Numbered from the stretch's first letter, positions 45,916 to 55,214 are shown. The stretch is 64,000 nucleotides of DNA from Lysinibacillus sp. SGAir0095 (GCF_005491425.1 NZ_CP028083.1:3998001-4062000); one strand, 5' to 3'. The notes: generated by a model not told the origin, from the letters alone. Numbers and translations: made by a program.

Positions 45916-47328
45916 GTGCTTATTCATGTTGTCAGCCGTGGTGAAACACTTTGGCAGATTGCAGAACGATATGATGTACATCAGAGTACCATCCAACAAG
46001 TAAACCAATTACCGAATCCAAATCAATTATTAATTGGGCAAGCGATTGTCATTCCTACTGGTGGTGTACTTCATACTATTCAACCTAATGAAAATCTATG
46101 GGCTATTTCTCGTAATTACGGTGTTTCAGTAAATACCATTATAAATGCAAATCAAATCACTAATCCAGACCTCTTATATACAGGTGTAACACTCTATATA
46201 CCGCCTATTGTTCACATTGTTCAACCTGGCCAGAACTTATTTCAAATCGCTAACCTTTACGGTACATCGATTCAAGCTATCCTCGCTGAAAATCAACTTC
46301 CAAATCCCAATCTCATTAACGCAGGCGCCCACATAACGATCCCGAGAAGAAAACCATCAATTGAAGTAAACGCCTATTCGTATCAAAAAGATGATGAGGC
46401 TGCGGAAACAGTAAATGAAATTGGAAATTTTCTTACTATTTTTAGTCCCTTTGCTTATATAATTAAAGAAGACGGGTCCCTTGAGCCATTTGCAGATAAT
46501 TCAATGCTTGCTGCTGCACATGCTAAAAATATTATTCCAATGTTAGCCATTACAAATTTATCCGTAACTTCAACAGGATCAAACCTTGCTCACACGGTAT
46601 TATCCAGCCCTGAAAAAAGAGAAAAATTACTTACAAATGTACTTCAACTCATGAAAGATAAAGGCTACAAAGGATTAAATATCGACTTTGAATACGTACG
46701 GCCTGGGGATCGTGAAAACTATAATCAATTTCTTCAATTGGCAGTAGACCGTTTACATCCGCAAGGGTATTTTGTTTCAACAGCAGTAGCACCGAAAACT
46801 AGTAGTTCACAAGAAGGATTATTATATACAGCACATGACTATGAGGCACATGGAAGAATTGCTGATTTTGTCATCCTTATGACTTATGAATGGGGATGGA
46901 GAGGTGCATCACCACAAGCGATTTCACCAATCAACCAAATGCGGAGAGTAGTGGAATACGCTTTATCTGTCATACCTGCTAATAAAATTTATCTAGGGTT
47001 TCAAATCTATGCAAGAGACTGGAAGATTCCACATACAAAAGGAGCTACTGCTGAAACCTTCAGTCCTCAAGAAGCTGTTCGTCGTGCTACAAAATTTAAT
47101 TCGATCATCCGATACAACGAAACTGCCCAGTCGCCATTTTTCCGGTATGTTGACGAACAGGGGCAAGGTCACGAGGTTTGGTTTGAAGATGCCCGAAGCG
47201 CCCAAGCCAAATTCGACATCGTGAAACAATACAACCTTAGAGGCATCAGTTATTGGGCATTAGGCTACCCATACCCTCAAAATTGGGCATTATTAAATGC
47301 AAATTTTGAAATTCAAAAAGACGATTAA
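45916..47328 (+). CDS. yaaH: Spore cortex/germination glycosidase, YaaH/SleL-like (3 LysM + GH18)
   Basis: A 470-residue protein. Three LysM domains occupy about 1-48, 50-96 and 97-143, each with the GETLWQIAERY-type start and IPxxG-type end; a GH18 domain follows (about 150-465) with the catalytic segment KGLNIDFEYVRPGD. No signal peptide, as in Bacillus YaaH/SleL, which enters the spore coat/cortex through its LysM domains and cuts cortex fragments as an N-acetylglucosaminidase. The start is GTG with GGGGAGG eight bases upstream. I found no convincing sigma-E promoter. Confidence 0.92.
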   Translation: MLIHVVSRGETLWQIAERYDVHQSTIQQVNQLPNPNQLLIGQAIVIPTGGVLHTIQPNENLWAISRNYGVSVNTIINANQITNPDLLYTGVTLYIPPIVHIVQPGQNLFQIANLYGTSIQAILAENQLPNPNLINAGAHITIPRRKPSIEVNAYSYQKDDEAAETVNEIGNFLTIFSPFAYIIKEDGSLEPFADNSMLAAAHAKNIIPMLAITNLSVTSTGSNLAHTVLSSPEKREKLLTNVLQLMKDKGYKGLNIDFEYVRPGDRENYNQFLQLAVDRLHPQGYFVSTAVAPKTSSSQEGLLYTAHDYEAHGRIADFVILMTYEWGWRGASPQAISPINQMRRVVEYALSVIPANKIYLGFQIYARDWKIPHTKGATAETFSPQEAVRRATKFNSIIRYNETAQSPFFRYVDEQGQGHEVWFEDARSAQAKFDIVKQYNLRGISYWALGYPYPQNWALLNANFEIQKDD

Positions 47329-47357
47329 TCTGAAAAATTTTTAATTTAATCTTTTTT

Positions 47358-47392
47358 GTAAAAAAACTCTGCACTAGACCAAGTGCAGAGTT
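47358..47392 (-). terminator. Terminator after the GGDEF gene (minus), also close to the yaaH end
   Basis: AACTCTGCACT and AGTGCAGAGTT form an 11-bp stem; on the minus strand TTTTTTT follows. It lies 80 bases after the GGDEF gene stop and 37 bases after the yaaH stop. Confidence 0.75.
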
Positions 47393-47472
47393 CAGACTTA
47401 TGACAAACGCTTTTTCGCGTAGTCAGTGTATTCTTTAAAAATTAGTAAAAATACATGAAGACTAAGTACAAG

Positions 47473-48426
47473 TTATTTTCTTAATTTCGCTAATACCTTT
47501 TTAGCATTCTTTGCTGTGTACATTTGATGGTCTGCTTCACTATATAAGCATTCCATATTTCTTATAGAGGAGGGAATATAGGAATACCCTATAGACATAT
47601 GAATTGGAAGGGATTCATTAAAAGTATTGTGATAATTCAAATTTTGAATTACTTTATTGATAAACGTGACAACATCTTCCTCCACTACATTTGGTAAGAG
47701 TATTGCAAACTCGTCTCCACCTATTCGAGCAATAATCATCTCTTCATTGGCACAGTTCGTTAATATATTGGCTGCTTCAATAATCAGTCTATCTCCAGTT
47801 TGATGTCCAAAATTATCATTAATATATTTTAGTTGATCTAAATCACAGATAATGATGCCCATCGGGACATCCTTTACCTTATTATATAATCCTAATTTCG
47901 TTTGGAAAAAGCTACGGTTATAGACATTTGTCAATCCATCGTGAGAAACTTCATATTCCAATTGTTTTTGTAATTTTATCTTCTCATCATTATTTCGGAA
48001 GATTCCTTGTACTGCAACTAACTTTCCATCTTTATATACCGGTGTTGCATACTCCTCAAACCAAATATAGTTCCCCTTATCATTTAAAAGGCGGATAGTA
48101 AACGGTTTACTAAAATCCACCTTTCCTAAAACTTTGTTTTCTAGCTTTTCACGATCCTCCGGATGAACAATTTCTAAAATTTTATAAGGATTTTTCATAT
48201 GCTCATCATGCGTATTGGGACCTAACTGATTTACTCCCGGGCTCAAGTAACGATATTTTAATTGCGGTGTTTCGCAATAATAAATGATATCTTTCACATT
48301 TTTAACTGTCTCAATAAGCGGTTTTACGTAATCCAATTGCTCCTTTCTTTTAGCCAATTGGTAATATTGTACACTAATAATGGCTACTAAAAGGAGGATG
48401 ATTAACCCAAGAGCAACAAACCACAT
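47473..48426 (-). CDS. Membrane-anchored PAS-GGDEF diguanylate cyclase
   Basis: A 317-residue protein. One N-terminal membrane helix (about 3-22) is followed by a PAS domain (about 45-150, ending VAVQGIFRNNDEKIKLQ) and a GGDEF domain (SHDGLTNVYNRSFFQTKL ... IARIGGDEFAILLPN). The GGDEF motif is intact, so it should make c-di-GMP; no RxxD inhibitory site is seen before it. The start is uncertain: I chose ATG 48424-48426; a GTG four codons earlier is possible. Confidence 0.9.
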   Translation of the reverse strand: MWFVALGLIILLLVAIISVQYYQLAKRKEQLDYVKPLIETVKNVKDIIYYCETPQLKYRYLSPGVNQLGPNTHDEHMKNPYKILEIVHPEDREKLENKVLGKVDFSKPFTIRLLNDKGNYIWFEEYATPVYKDGKLVAVQGIFRNNDEKIKLQKQLEYEVSHDGLTNVYNRSFFQTKLGLYNKVKDVPMGIIICDLDQLKYINDNFGHQTGDRLIIEAANILTNCANEEMIIARIGGDEFAILLPNVVEEDVVTFINKVIQNLNYHNTFNESLPIHMSIGYSYIPSSIRNMECLYSEADHQMYTAKNAKKVLAKLRK

Positions 48427-48688
48427 AGGAAACACCACTTTTCTACAATTTGATAAGATAGAACAGAAATTATAGATTCCTTTATCTTCCTTCTACTATA
48501 GTACTATATTAACACTATTTTAATGGTAAAAACTTTAAAATTATAATTTTCCACTATCCATTTTTTACATAATTTCCATAGAAAATGACACGCTTTCTAT
48601 CCTTCAAAATCACATTAAACATAAACAAGATATCCATTCATATAATTTTATAACCGTAATTTATAAACAATCAACAAGGAGGAACAAT

Positions 48689-49879
48689 TTGGACGTTTAT
48701 GTAATGCCGGGAACTTCTTTTTGGTACTTAAGCCAACTGTTTTCAATACCTCTTCGATTAATAATGGATTCCAATCGAGATGTGGATTCACAATATCTAG
48801 CTATAGGCCAAAGATTAAGAGTACCAGGCTATGTCACAGTCAACTATCAAATACAGAATGGTGATTCTTTGTGGTTAATTGCTCAAAGAAACAACTTGCC
48901 TGTAGAGAGCCTCTTTTTAGTAAACTCAAATGTGAACCCTAATGCTTTACAGGTCGGGCAAACGATTAGAATTCCTCGAAGAGTAACTTGGCGAATTGTA
49001 AATGGAAAACAAAATTACGATTATCAATCGCTTATGAATGATTTATGGTCATTAATTGCTGTGTATCCATTTATGCGGATGACAAACACTGGAGATTCAG
49101 TATTAGGGAATAACATTCCTGAACTTTTAGTTGGAAATGGGGCAAAAAGGGTTCATTATAACGCTTCGTTTCATGCTAATGAATGGATTACTACACCTAT
49201 TCTTATGACCTTTGTAAACGATTATCTGTTATCCCTTACGAATCAAAATTCCATACGAGGCTTATCTACTTTCCCGTATTATCTTCAAGCCATGCTTTCT
49301 GTTGTTCCTATGGTAAATCCGGATGGAGTCGATTTAGTTATTAATGGCGCTCCGGAAAACGCTCCTTGGCGAGACCAAGTAGTTCAATGGAATAATGGAA
49401 GTACGGATTTCTCAAATTGGAAAGCAAATATTAATGGCGTCGATTTAAATGACCAATTCCCGGCCAAATGGGAAGAAGAACGAGACCGCAATCCAAAAAC
49501 TCCAGGACCAAGGGATTATGGAGGTGAAGCTCCATTAACAGAGCCCGAAGCAATTGCAATCGCACAATTAACTAGAAGAAGAGATTATGCTCGAGTACTT
49601 GCCTTCCATACACAAGGGCAAGTGATTTATTGGGGCTTTCAAAATATGGAGCCACCTGAATCAGAGATACTTGTCAATGAGTTCAGTAGAGTTAGTGGAT
49701 ATGAACCAGTCCAAACCTTAGACAGCTATGCCGGTTATAAAGATTGGTTTATACAAGATTGGCGTCGGCCTGGGTTTACTGTCGAGCTCGGATTAGGTGA
49801 AAACCCTCTTCCTTTAAGTCAATTTGATGAGATTTATGAAGATGCCTTAGGAATTTTCCTAGCTGGATTATATATGTAA
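48689..49879 (+). CDS. LysM-M14 gamma-D-glutamyl-diamino acid endopeptidase (ENP I-like)
   Basis: A 396-residue enzyme. Two LysM domains (about 1-47 and 50-97) precede an M14 carboxypeptidase-like domain. Zinc ligands H162 and E165 (FHANEW) and H307 (AFHTQG) and the catalytic E366 (TVELGLG) are all present. It closely resembles Bacillus sphaericus endopeptidase I, which cuts the gamma-D-Glu-diaminopimelate/lysine bond of peptidoglycan in sporulating cells. No signal peptide. The start is TTG with AAGGAGG six bases upstream. It is followed by a terminator. Confidence 0.93.
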   Translation: MDVYVMPGTSFWYLSQLFSIPLRLIMDSNRDVDSQYLAIGQRLRVPGYVTVNYQIQNGDSLWLIAQRNNLPVESLFLVNSNVNPNALQVGQTIRIPRRVTWRIVNGKQNYDYQSLMNDLWSLIAVYPFMRMTNTGDSVLGNNIPELLVGNGAKRVHYNASFHANEWITTPILMTFVNDYLLSLTNQNSIRGLSTFPYYLQAMLSVVPMVNPDGVDLVINGAPENAPWRDQVVQWNNGSTDFSNWKANINGVDLNDQFPAKWEEERDRNPKTPGPRDYGGEAPLTEPEAIAIAQLTRRRDYARVLAFHTQGQVIYWGFQNMEPPESEILVNEFSRVSGYEPVQTLDSYAGYKDWFIQDWRRPGFTVELGLGENPLPLSQFDEIYEDALGIFLAGLYM

Positions 49880-49890
49880 TGAAGTATTTG

Positions 49891-49919
49891 CCGGAGAATT
49901 TTTTCTCTGGTATTTTTTT
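49891..49919 (+). terminator. Terminator after the M14 endopeptidase gene
   Basis: CCGGAGAA and TTCTCTGG form an 8-bp stem with a 4-base loop, followed by TATTTTTTT. Confidence 0.85.
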
Positions 49920-50028
49920 GTAATCAGAATCACCCTTTTTGTGTTTTTGAATATCCTACAAAGAATGCGATTTTTAAAAACAAAATTCAACGTCCTTTTA
50001 AAGGATTTCGTTGGAGGATAGGAGAAAC

Positions 50029-50637
50029 ATGAAAAGATTATCACTTTATCTTTCACTTGTTACTTTTGTTTTTTTAGTTGGATGTAGTGACTCAGATTCT
50101 AAGAAAGAAAATACGACAACAACTGAAGAACCAGTTGTAACTGAGGAAACGTCATCAACCGAACAATCAGGAACTGAAAATGAATCTGAAACTAAAACTG
50201 AAACTGTAACTTCCAATCCAGATTCAGAACTAGCTCAAGATTTTACAAATTATATTGATGAAATCATTTTATTGGCTCCGGAAGAAGATCGAATAATTGG
50301 TCTTTATGATAGTGTGACTGGAGCTAACTATGTTAGTGATGAAATTCTTTACTATACATTACTAGATGATGTTCTTCCAGGTTATCGACAATTTGTTGTA
50401 GAGCTAGAGACCATCATGCCGAAAAACCCACGTATACAAGACCTTCATGAATTATATATTGAAGGAGCAAATACACAATATAATGCCTTTACATTAATGA
50501 TTTCTGCTTTAGAAGAGCAAGATATGGAAACAATGACGCAAGCTAACCAAGGCTTGGATCAAGCAAGAGCACTGCTTCGGGATTGGTTGTATGAATTGGA
50601 AGCCATCTCGGCTGAAACGGGCGTTAGTTTACAATAA
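50029..50637 (+). CDS. Lipoprotein of unknown function
   Basis: A 202-residue protein with a lipoprotein signal peptide (MKRLSLYLSLVTFVFLVGC, lipobox LVGC). A threonine/glutamate-rich low-complexity stretch (about 25-65) is followed by a helical domain (about 70-200) with no recognised motif. It is expected to be anchored to the outer face of the membrane. AGGAG lies five bases before the chosen ATG; the frame is open six codons earlier. Confidence 0.8.
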   Translation: MKRLSLYLSLVTFVFLVGCSDSDSKKENTTTTEEPVVTEETSSTEQSGTENESETKTETVTSNPDSELAQDFTNYIDEIILLAPEEDRIIGLYDSVTGANYVSDEILYYTLLDDVLPGYRQFVVELETIMPKNPRIQDLHELYIEGANTQYNAFTLMISALEEQDMETMTQANQGLDQARALLRDWLYELEAISAETGVSLQ

Positions 50638-50652
50638 GCACTCTAAATAGTG

Positions 50653-50694
50653 TGTCTCAAAAGTTATAGGTGGCTTTTGAGACATCTCTTTTTT
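50653..50694 (+). terminator. Terminator after the lipoprotein gene
   Basis: TGTCTCAAAAG pairs with CTTTTGAGACA, followed by TCTCTTTTTT. Confidence 0.85.
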
Positions 50695-50755
50695 ATTTAG
50701 GTTTTTTTAATTTGCGAAAATGCTAATTTTTAATGATAAAAATCTTACCAGAAGC

Positions 50756-50762
50756 CATATTA
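50756..50762 (+). promoter_or_regulatory. Possible sigma-F/G -10 box before the YfhD-like/sspH pair
   Basis: CATATTA fits the forespore sigma -10 consensus CATnnTA; a -35 is poorly matched (TGATAA about 17 bases upstream). It is plausible only because the genes that follow include a forespore-type spore protein. Confidence 0.25.
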
Positions 50763-50794
50763 AATAGGAATTCAAATCGAAAGGAGATTTCCTT

Positions 50795-50956
50795 ATGGGA
50801 AGAGACGACAGCAAAAGTAAAGGTACGAACAAACAGTCACTACCGCAAACACCAAAAAATGCAAAAATTGCACCTGGTGAAATGCGAGAGGAAATTGCTC
50901 AAGAATTAAACGAACTTCATCAATTAGCGCAAAAAGCAAAGAAGAACCAAAGTTAA
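50795..50956 (+). CDS. Small YfhD-like protein
   Basis: A 53-residue frame starting MGRDDSKSKGTNKQSLPQTP and ending AQKAKKNQS. The start resembles Bacillus YfhD (MGRNH...KNKQKLPQ), a small protein of unknown function; the C-terminal half (MREEIAQELNELHQLAQ) is a charged helix. AAGGAG lies eight bases upstream and sspH follows after 14 bases, so it is a real gene, probably spore-related. The identification with YfhD rests on the first 20 residues only. Confidence 0.65.
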   Translation: MGRDDSKSKGTNKQSLPQTPKNAKIAPGEMREEIAQELNELHQLAQKAKKNQS

Positions 50957-50970
50957 GGAGGCTGCTCTCG

Positions 50971-51162
50971 ATGGATTATAATCGTGCACAAGAAATTGTT
51001 GCTTCATCTAAGGAGTTTGAAGTTAGCTATAATGGTGTTTCTGTTTGGATTGATAAATTACATGATGATGGTAAAACTGCCACAGTTCACTTAAGACATG
51101 CTCATGAAGAACATTCTGAAGTAAACATTTCAGAGCTAAAAGAAGAATATCTCATTCAATAA
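50971..51162 (+). CDS. sspH: H-type small acid-soluble spore protein
   Basis: A 63-residue SspH-family protein. MDYNRAQEIVASSKEFEVSY and VWIDKLHDDGKTATVHL follow the family pattern (RA-x-E-I ... V-x-I). SspH is a minor spore protein made in the forespore; its role is not established. GGAGG lies nine bases before the ATG. It is directly downstream of the YfhD-like gene and followed by a terminator. Confidence 0.9.
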   Translation: MDYNRAQEIVASSKEFEVSYNGVSVWIDKLHDDGKTATVHLRHAHEEHSEVNISELKEEYLIQ

Positions 51163-51169
51163 ATCGTAC

Positions 51170-51199
51170 AATCCCACTGATTTAGTATTCAGTGGGATT
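51170..51199 (+). terminator. Terminator after sspH
   Basis: AATCCCACTGA and TCAGTGGGATT form an 11-bp stem, followed by TTCATTT. Confidence 0.8.
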
Positions 51200-51348
51200 T
51201 TCATTTACATACATTTAGATAGATATAAATGCATACTATTTGGTAGGAGTATAACTCGGGTAACATTCGTAAAAAAGTAATCAGAATAATAATGGAAAAA
51301 TCAGTTAATAATGTATATGAAAATTTTACCATAGTGAAGGAAGGTATC

Positions 51349-51669
51349 ATGGGGAAAAAATACATTATGCTATTTGGAATTTCCATTGCTCTTTTAAACT
51401 TGTTTGATGGAATTGTAACGAACTATGGGTTAATGAAAAAATTAATAGAAGAAATGAATCCCATCATGGATTTCATTATTTCTATTAACCCCGCTCTATT
51501 TATAGGTTTAAAGGTGGGCCTATCTCTCCTTATCCTTTTTGTCTCCTATTGGGTTTATACGAATAGTCAAGTCTACTTTCAAAAGCTCTATTTATTTTCA
51601 TTGGTTGGCGTGTTTTGCCTTTATTTCGGTATTTGCAGTATACATCTTTATTGGCTTTCATTACTTTAG
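51349..51669 (+). CDS. DUF5658-family small membrane protein
   Basis: A 106-residue protein with three membrane helices. The first carries LLNLFDGIVTNYGL, and NPIMDFIISINPALFIGLK follows; both resemble DUF5658 proteins. The function is unknown. GGAAGG precedes the chosen ATG; the longer frame from 51292 adds 19 residues without a ribosome binding site. Its last nine bases overlap the end of the convergent nucleotidyltransferase gene. Confidence 0.72.
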   Translation: MGKKYIMLFGISIALLNLFDGIVTNYGLMKKLIEEMNPIMDFIISINPALFIGLKVGLSLLILFVSYWVYTNSQVYFQKLYLFSLVGVFCLYFGICSIHLYWLSLL

Positions 51670-52449
51670 AGACCACATATTAGCTAAAGTATCTCTAAAT
51701 AGTTCATCGAGTTGATTGGTTATATGCTTTTGCTCTCCCTTTTGTGAGGAAAGGCGTTGTTGAATAGTGCGTATCTCAGCTTCGATAAACTCCTTTGTTA
51801 CAGGGTAATTTAAAGGAGAAACCTTCTCCTCCCCTAAATGTTTTTGTTTCACCAATTGTTCAACCTCTTGCTTCACTTTTTCATCATTCATAACCATTAT
51901 TAGATCCTGGATTCGATTAGGTGGAAAAGAGTTGTACCTATCAATCCACTGACATGACAATAATGATTTTAGAATATATAAGTAGATTTTAATTTTCACA
52001 TCTTTTCCTTGGAAATATTTCTTGTAGTTACCCATTGCAAGGTTAAAGTAGTGATGCAAGATTGGAACTTTATTGAGAACAGCTGATTCAAGTACATGTA
52101 TTTTTTCCACAAACAGTTCATTTTGAAGATAAATTAAATCACTTCTAAGCCACTCAAAAATGGTTGGATTGCTTTTTCTAAAAAGACGTAAAGATTTTGT
52201 AAGCTCCCAGCCACTGATATCTAAATTTTTATGATTCGAATAGTCAATGACATCTTTTTTTGAACCTGTCCCTTGAGGATCAATGGAAAGATACCATTCT
52301 GGTGGATGAACATAGATAAATCGCACATCATAATCGCTTGCACCTGAAGCAAATCCCCATGCACGACTTCCAGATTCTACTGCAAGTAGAACTCTAACAT
52401 GATATTGTTTTTCAATTTCTTTTAATTTATCTAATATTACTTCTTCCAT
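51661..52449 (-). CDS. ycgL: Predicted nucleotidyltransferase, YcgL-like
   Basis: A 262-residue protein with the nucleotidyltransferase start VESGSRAWGFASGASDYDVR, where the SG-x5-G and D-x-D metal site are intact. It matches Bacillus YcgL (COG3541). The substrate is unknown; the family is sometimes described as MNT-like. GAGGT precedes the ATG. It is convergent with, and overlaps, the DUF5658 gene. Confidence 0.85.
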   Translation of the reverse strand: MEEVILDKLKEIEKQYHVRVLLAVESGSRAWGFASGASDYDVRFIYVHPPEWYLSIDPQGTGSKKDVIDYSNHKNLDISGWELTKSLRLFRKSNPTIFEWLRSDLIYLQNELFVEKIHVLESAVLNKVPILHHYFNLAMGNYKKYFQGKDVKIKIYLYILKSLLSCQWIDRYNSFPPNRIQDLIMVMNDEKVKQEVEQLVKQKHLGEEKVSPLNYPVTKEFIEAEIRTIQQRLSSQKGEQKHITNQLDELFRDTLANMWSLK

Positions 52450-52509
52450 TTTAACCTCATCGTTTAAATCTATTATAAGGAATGCTTCTTATTTTATTCC
52501 CTTTTAAAT

Positions 52510-52536
52510 AACCCTCTTGCAAAAAACAAGAGGGTT
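52510..52536 (-). terminator. Terminator after the VOC-family gene
   Basis: AACCCTCTTG and CAAGAGGGTT form a 10-bp stem with a 7-base loop, 16 bases after the stop of the minus-strand gene at 52553. The T-run on the minus strand is short. Confidence 0.6.
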
Positions 52537-52552
52537 TAAGCCATGATCTAAA

Positions 52553-52915
52553 CTAGCCTTTTAATAAGAATTCGTTTCCATCCTCATCACTAAACTGTAC
52601 AAAAGTTCCCCATGGCATTTGTTGTGGTTCACCTTTAAAATTTACCCCATTGGCCTTCATTTTTTCATAGGTTTCCAATACATTCTCACAATCAAATACG
52701 ATGGAAGCTTTGAGGTTTTCTGATCCTTGCATCATTGTTTTAGGATAAATAACAAGTCTGCTTTTTTCATCTGCAGGTGCTACTTCAAGCCAAAATGCAT
52801 TTGGTCCCATTTCGTGCTCCGCTATTACTTCAAATCCTACTTTCTCTGTCCAAAAAATTTTTGCATTTTGTTGATTTTCTACATAAACTGCCACTGTTCC
52901 AATATTTGTAATCAT
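52553..52915 (-). CDS. VOC/glyoxalase-family protein
   Basis: A 120-residue single VOC domain: ITNIGTVAVYVENQQNAKIF, WLEVAPADEKSRLVIY and the ending GTFVQFSDEDGNEFLL. Such proteins bind a metal and act as lyases, dioxygenases or antibiotic-binding proteins; no assignment is possible here. AGGAG precedes the ATG. It is a single gene. Confidence 0.85.
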   Translation of the reverse strand: MITNIGTVAVYVENQQNAKIFWTEKVGFEVIAEHEMGPNAFWLEVAPADEKSRLVIYPKTMMQGSENLKASIVFDCENVLETYEKMKANGVNFKGEPQQMPWGTFVQFSDEDGNEFLLKG

Positions 52916-52989
52916 ATTTTTGGGTCTCCTTTAGTTAAATCATCAATATTATTCCCCATTTTATAACAAATCTACTTACTATTCAAAAT

Positions 52990-53013
52990 GAGGTGTCCTA
53001 ATTGGAACACCTC
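52990..53013 (-). terminator. Possible terminator after the EAL gene
   Basis: GAGGTGT and ACACCTC form a 7-bp stem extended by CC/GG; on the minus strand ATTTTGAAT follows. It lies 14 bases after the stop of the EAL gene. Confidence 0.55.
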
Positions 53014-53026
53014 ATCAATTTACATA

Positions 53027-55048
53027 TTATCTTTCGATTGCCCACTTTATAAATTCTTCGGATGTTAATGGTCTAGAGAAGTAATATCCTTGAATAAGAG
53101 GAGCTTCCTCCATTGAATAAATAAAATTATATTGTTCCTCAGTTTCTACACCTTCAATGACTATTTTCAAATTTAAAGAGTTCGATAAAGTAATAATTGA
53201 TTTTAATACAGCGGAATCCTTTTCCGAATTGGAAATTCCATCTACAAAGGATTTATCAATTTTAATTGTCGATATCGGCATTCTCTTTAAATACGATAGT
53301 GAAGAAAGCCCTGTTCCAAAATCATCTAATGCAACTGACAAACCGATTTCCCTAAATTTATTAATCGCTGTTATTGCATGTTTAATATCATGAACGACAC
53401 TTGTTTCTGTGATTTCCAGTTCTATATATCTACTATCAACCTTATATCTTTCGAGGTTTGAGGTAATCACTTCATACAGTCTGGATGAGGTAATATAAGA
53501 TCCAGGGATATTAATAGATACCTGTTCAAATTCTACTTCATCTTGTATCCAACGTGAAATTTGCTGACATACATGCTCAAAAATCCAATCCGTTAAATCA
53601 AATATTTTATCCCCTGCAGCTTCAACAATTGGAATAAACATACCTGGGGAAACCAATCCTTTTTCTGGATGTCTCCAACGAACTAAAGCTTCTACTCCAG
53701 AGACCTTTTTTGAATGCGATTGAACTTTTGGCTGGTAAACCAAAAATAACTCGTCATTTACCATGGCTTTATCAATATCTTCGACAATTTGTCTATCTAC
53801 ATTATAGGTATGGATCTTCGGATCGAATTCTATGACATTTTGGTCATAATTACTAGAAGGATAATGGAGTACAGCTAAATTGTTTGATAATAGCTCTAAA
53901 ACACTTTCCTTATTCTTTGAAGAGGAGATTGCACAAACTGTATCTACTACTATTGAGTAATCATCTATTTCAATCGGCTTTTTTAAACTAGAAGAGATGC
54001 TTTCCATTAAGCCCTTTAATTTATCAGATCGGTCAAAAGTATACACGGCAAATCGGTTTCCTTCTATTCGATAAATCTTAAAAGAAAGTAATTTGTTATT
54101 CTCAAGAACCTCTCCAATCGCTTTTATGACCTTATCACCAAATACATAACCATATTGGTTAATCCATTTTTCAAGATCTTGTATTTGTAGAATCGCAAGA
54201 CTACCTGTTGTCTTTAAATTATTTGTATCCTTTTCGAGCTGACGTTGATTTGGGAATAATGTTAAGGCATCATAGTAATTTAAACGGTAATCTACAAAGC
54301 GTTCTAAAACACCTGTTAGTCCGATAATAATAAATAATATTCCAACAGATGCTAATACGATAACCGATAAATCCATATGGAAAATATGCATATGGTCAGC
54401 CACTTTTATAGGTCCCTCTAAATAGAAAACAACAGCCGACATTCCAGTATAATGCATGCTGGAGATGGCAATTCCTAACAAAATCGCTGTAATAATTTTG
54501 ATTAACCGATTTCCCATATATTTTTGTAAGGTAGAGAACACAAACATGGCAACCATAGACACAACAATGGCAATAAAAATAGAAAGGATAAATAAACCTG
54601 GCTTATAAAAATACTTGGCTTCTGTTTTCATTGCTGCCATGCCTATATAATGCATAGAAGCAATTCCTAATCCCATAATAATTCCTATAATCGGATAGGA
54701 AAGAAGTGTTTGATGTGACTTATTGGCAAAACTAAATGCCACATACGATGCAATAATAGCAGGTAGGATAGAAATAATCGTTAAGAAGAGGTCATTTCTC
54801 ATTGGTATAGGAAGCATAAACGCACTCATTCCTATAAAGTGCATCGACCATATCCCTAGTCCCATTGCCACTGAAGAGAGTAATAACCAAAAAGCTTTTG
54901 GGAAAAAGCCATTCTCTTGGATTCTTTGATTCATAAGTAATGCGGCATAAGATGCACAACAAGCAATAAAAACAGATAAGACGACTAATGGGACAGAATA
55001 GTCTCCATGCAGGATGGTAATCCCCTGGGAATCAGGAATAGAAAACAT
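53027..55048 (-). CDS. MHYT-GGDEF-EAL cyclic-di-GMP protein
   Basis: A 673-residue protein. Seven membrane helices (about 15-245) contain three MHYT motifs (SMHFIGMSA, SMHYIGMAA, SMHYTGMSA), thought to bind copper and sense a diatomic gas or redox. A GGDEF-like domain (about 265-410) has lost its motif (IEGNRFAVY), so it should not make c-di-GMP. The EAL domain (about 425-670) is intact: VEALVRWRHPEKG, LEITETSVV, DDFGTGLSSLSY. It is probably a c-di-GMP phosphodiesterase. Related to Bacillus subtilis YkoW in layout. Confidence 0.9.
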   Translation of the reverse strand: MFSIPDSQGITILHGDYSVPLVVLSVFIACCASYAALLMNQRIQENGFFPKAFWLLLSSVAMGLGIWSMHFIGMSAFMLPIPMRNDLFLTIISILPAIIASYVAFSFANKSHQTLLSYPIIGIIMGLGIASMHYIGMAAMKTEAKYFYKPGLFILSIFIAIVVSMVAMFVFSTLQKYMGNRLIKIITAILLGIAISSMHYTGMSAVVFYLEGPIKVADHMHIFHMDLSVIVLASVGILFIIIGLTGVLERFVDYRLNYYDALTLFPNQRQLEKDTNNLKTTGSLAILQIQDLEKWINQYGYVFGDKVIKAIGEVLENNKLLSFKIYRIEGNRFAVYTFDRSDKLKGLMESISSSLKKPIEIDDYSIVVDTVCAISSSKNKESVLELLSNNLAVLHYPSSNYDQNVIEFDPKIHTYNVDRQIVEDIDKAMVNDELFLVYQPKVQSHSKKVSGVEALVRWRHPEKGLVSPGMFIPIVEAAGDKIFDLTDWIFEHVCQQISRWIQDEVEFEQVSINIPGSYITSSRLYEVITSNLERYKVDSRYIELEITETSVVHDIKHAITAINKFREIGLSVALDDFGTGLSSLSYLKRMPISTIKIDKSFVDGISNSEKDSAVLKSIITLSNSLNLKIVIEGVETEEQYNFIYSMEEAPLIQGYYFSRPLTSEEFIKWAIER

Positions 55049-55181
55049 GATTGAACCTCTGTTTCTTAGTTAATTTGTCTTAAATTATATATGAATCGGA
55101 TTCAATTTTATATATTAAGTTACTTATGAATAAAAGTAATAATTTTCTGTAAATCCATTATTTTCTTATAATGGAAATAGA

Positions 55182-55214
55182 TCAGGTAGTAAAGAACTAG
55201 TCCTTACTACCTGA
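55182..55214. other. Stem-loop between the DUF1540 and EAL genes
   Basis: TCAGGTAGTAA and TTACTACCTGA form an 11-bp stem around 11 bases. It lies 78 bases after the DUF1540 gene stop and has no T-run on either side, so a terminator is possible but not clear. Confidence 0.4.
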
